Source of the DNA: Taishania sp965247975
GTDB lineage: Bacteria > Bacteroidota > Bacteroidia > Flavobacteriales_D > Crocinitomicaceae
Length of the DNA stretch: 64,000 nt
Direction of reading: 5' to 3'
Assembly (NCBI GenBank): GCA_965247975.1
Contig: OZ252050.1
Span: forward strand, 2,232,001 to 2,296,000
Below are positions 63,966 through 64,000 of the stretch, one piece after another; the first letter of the stretch is position 1, and every line of letters begins with the position of its first letter. Below the pieces are notes generated by a model, which saw only the letters and a list, made by a program, of their open reading frames with translations, was not told where the DNA came from and did no database searches. A program made the translations under genes and the position numbers.

Positions 63966-64000
63966 GAATGTTTGAATTAATTAGTTTGTTAACTTTAAAA

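Overview
The window reads as low-GC chromosomal DNA of a Bacteroidota bacterium, most likely Flavobacteriales and perhaps a Crocinitomicaceae/Fluviicola-like organism. This is inferred from several signs. Secreted proteins carry type IX secretion sorting domains, including a gliding-motility-associated C-terminal domain. Candidate promoters follow the Bacteroidota TAnnTTTG pattern, and Shine-Dalgarno sites are weak or absent. Typical Bacteroidota families are present: S46 peptidase, CCC-motif membrane proteins, a BT_3928-type DoxX/thioredoxin protein and an ECF sigma factor paired with a membrane-anchored barrel protein. No rRNA, tRNA or CRISPR array was seen.

Layout. 1-6.6 kb: envelope genes (membrane Fe-S oxidoreductase, MCE/MlaD-type lipid transport protein and amidase on the minus strand; LptD-like barrel and YqgE on the plus strand). 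6.7-14.5 kb: a dense plus-strand run (rarA, lipid A-type acyltransferase, BNR-like secreted protein, HD hydrolase, ROK kinase, GH92 mannosidase). 14.6-20.2 kb: S46 dipeptidyl peptidase, DUF6702, M1 aminopeptidase, TspO. 20.5-34.8 kb: very large secreted proteins (CHU_C type, CotH/lamin-tail type, SBBP type) interspersed with a DUF1826 protein, an SRPBCC protein and the Y-family polymerase DinB. 34.9-40.6 kb: unknown helical protein, lipoprotein, sigma/anti-sigma pair, small SRPBCC and VOC proteins. 40.7-45.6 kb: a KAP-type P-loop NTPase and a DnaE2-like polymerase. 46-56 kb: BT_3928-type protein, MnmA, an XRE regulator, PepD, EttA and a cluster of small membrane proteins. 57-64 kb: DEAD/DEAH helicase, DUF2461, an AlkB-Ogt alkylation-repair pair, a secreted protein, a GNAT protein and thioredoxin reductase.

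Three non-coding patterns stand out. First, dinB and the dnaE2-like gene, about 12.6 kb apart, share the same tandem operator: two GATTA-N5-TAATC palindromes with a 7-base spacer and 22 bp between centres. This suggests one unidentified repressor controls both error-prone polymerases. Second, two type IX cargo genes (CHU_C protein at 20.5-25.9 kb; small secreted protein at 61.3-62.2 kb) each lie between the 3' end of a neighbouring gene and a second copy of that 3' end in the same orientation. One copy is decayed and the other is an exact 28-bp repeat, suggesting a common insertion route for such genes. Third, an XRE regulator gene has TTACA-N2-TGTAA palindromes at its own start, and the same word occurs twice in the divergent promoter region upstream of mnmA.

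Other accessory sequence: a 147-bp MITE-like element, a roughly 149-bp tandem repeat, a duplicated palindrome-bearing block upstream of dnaE2 and dispersed terminator-like hairpins. All functional names rest on motif recognition by eye; no database search was run.
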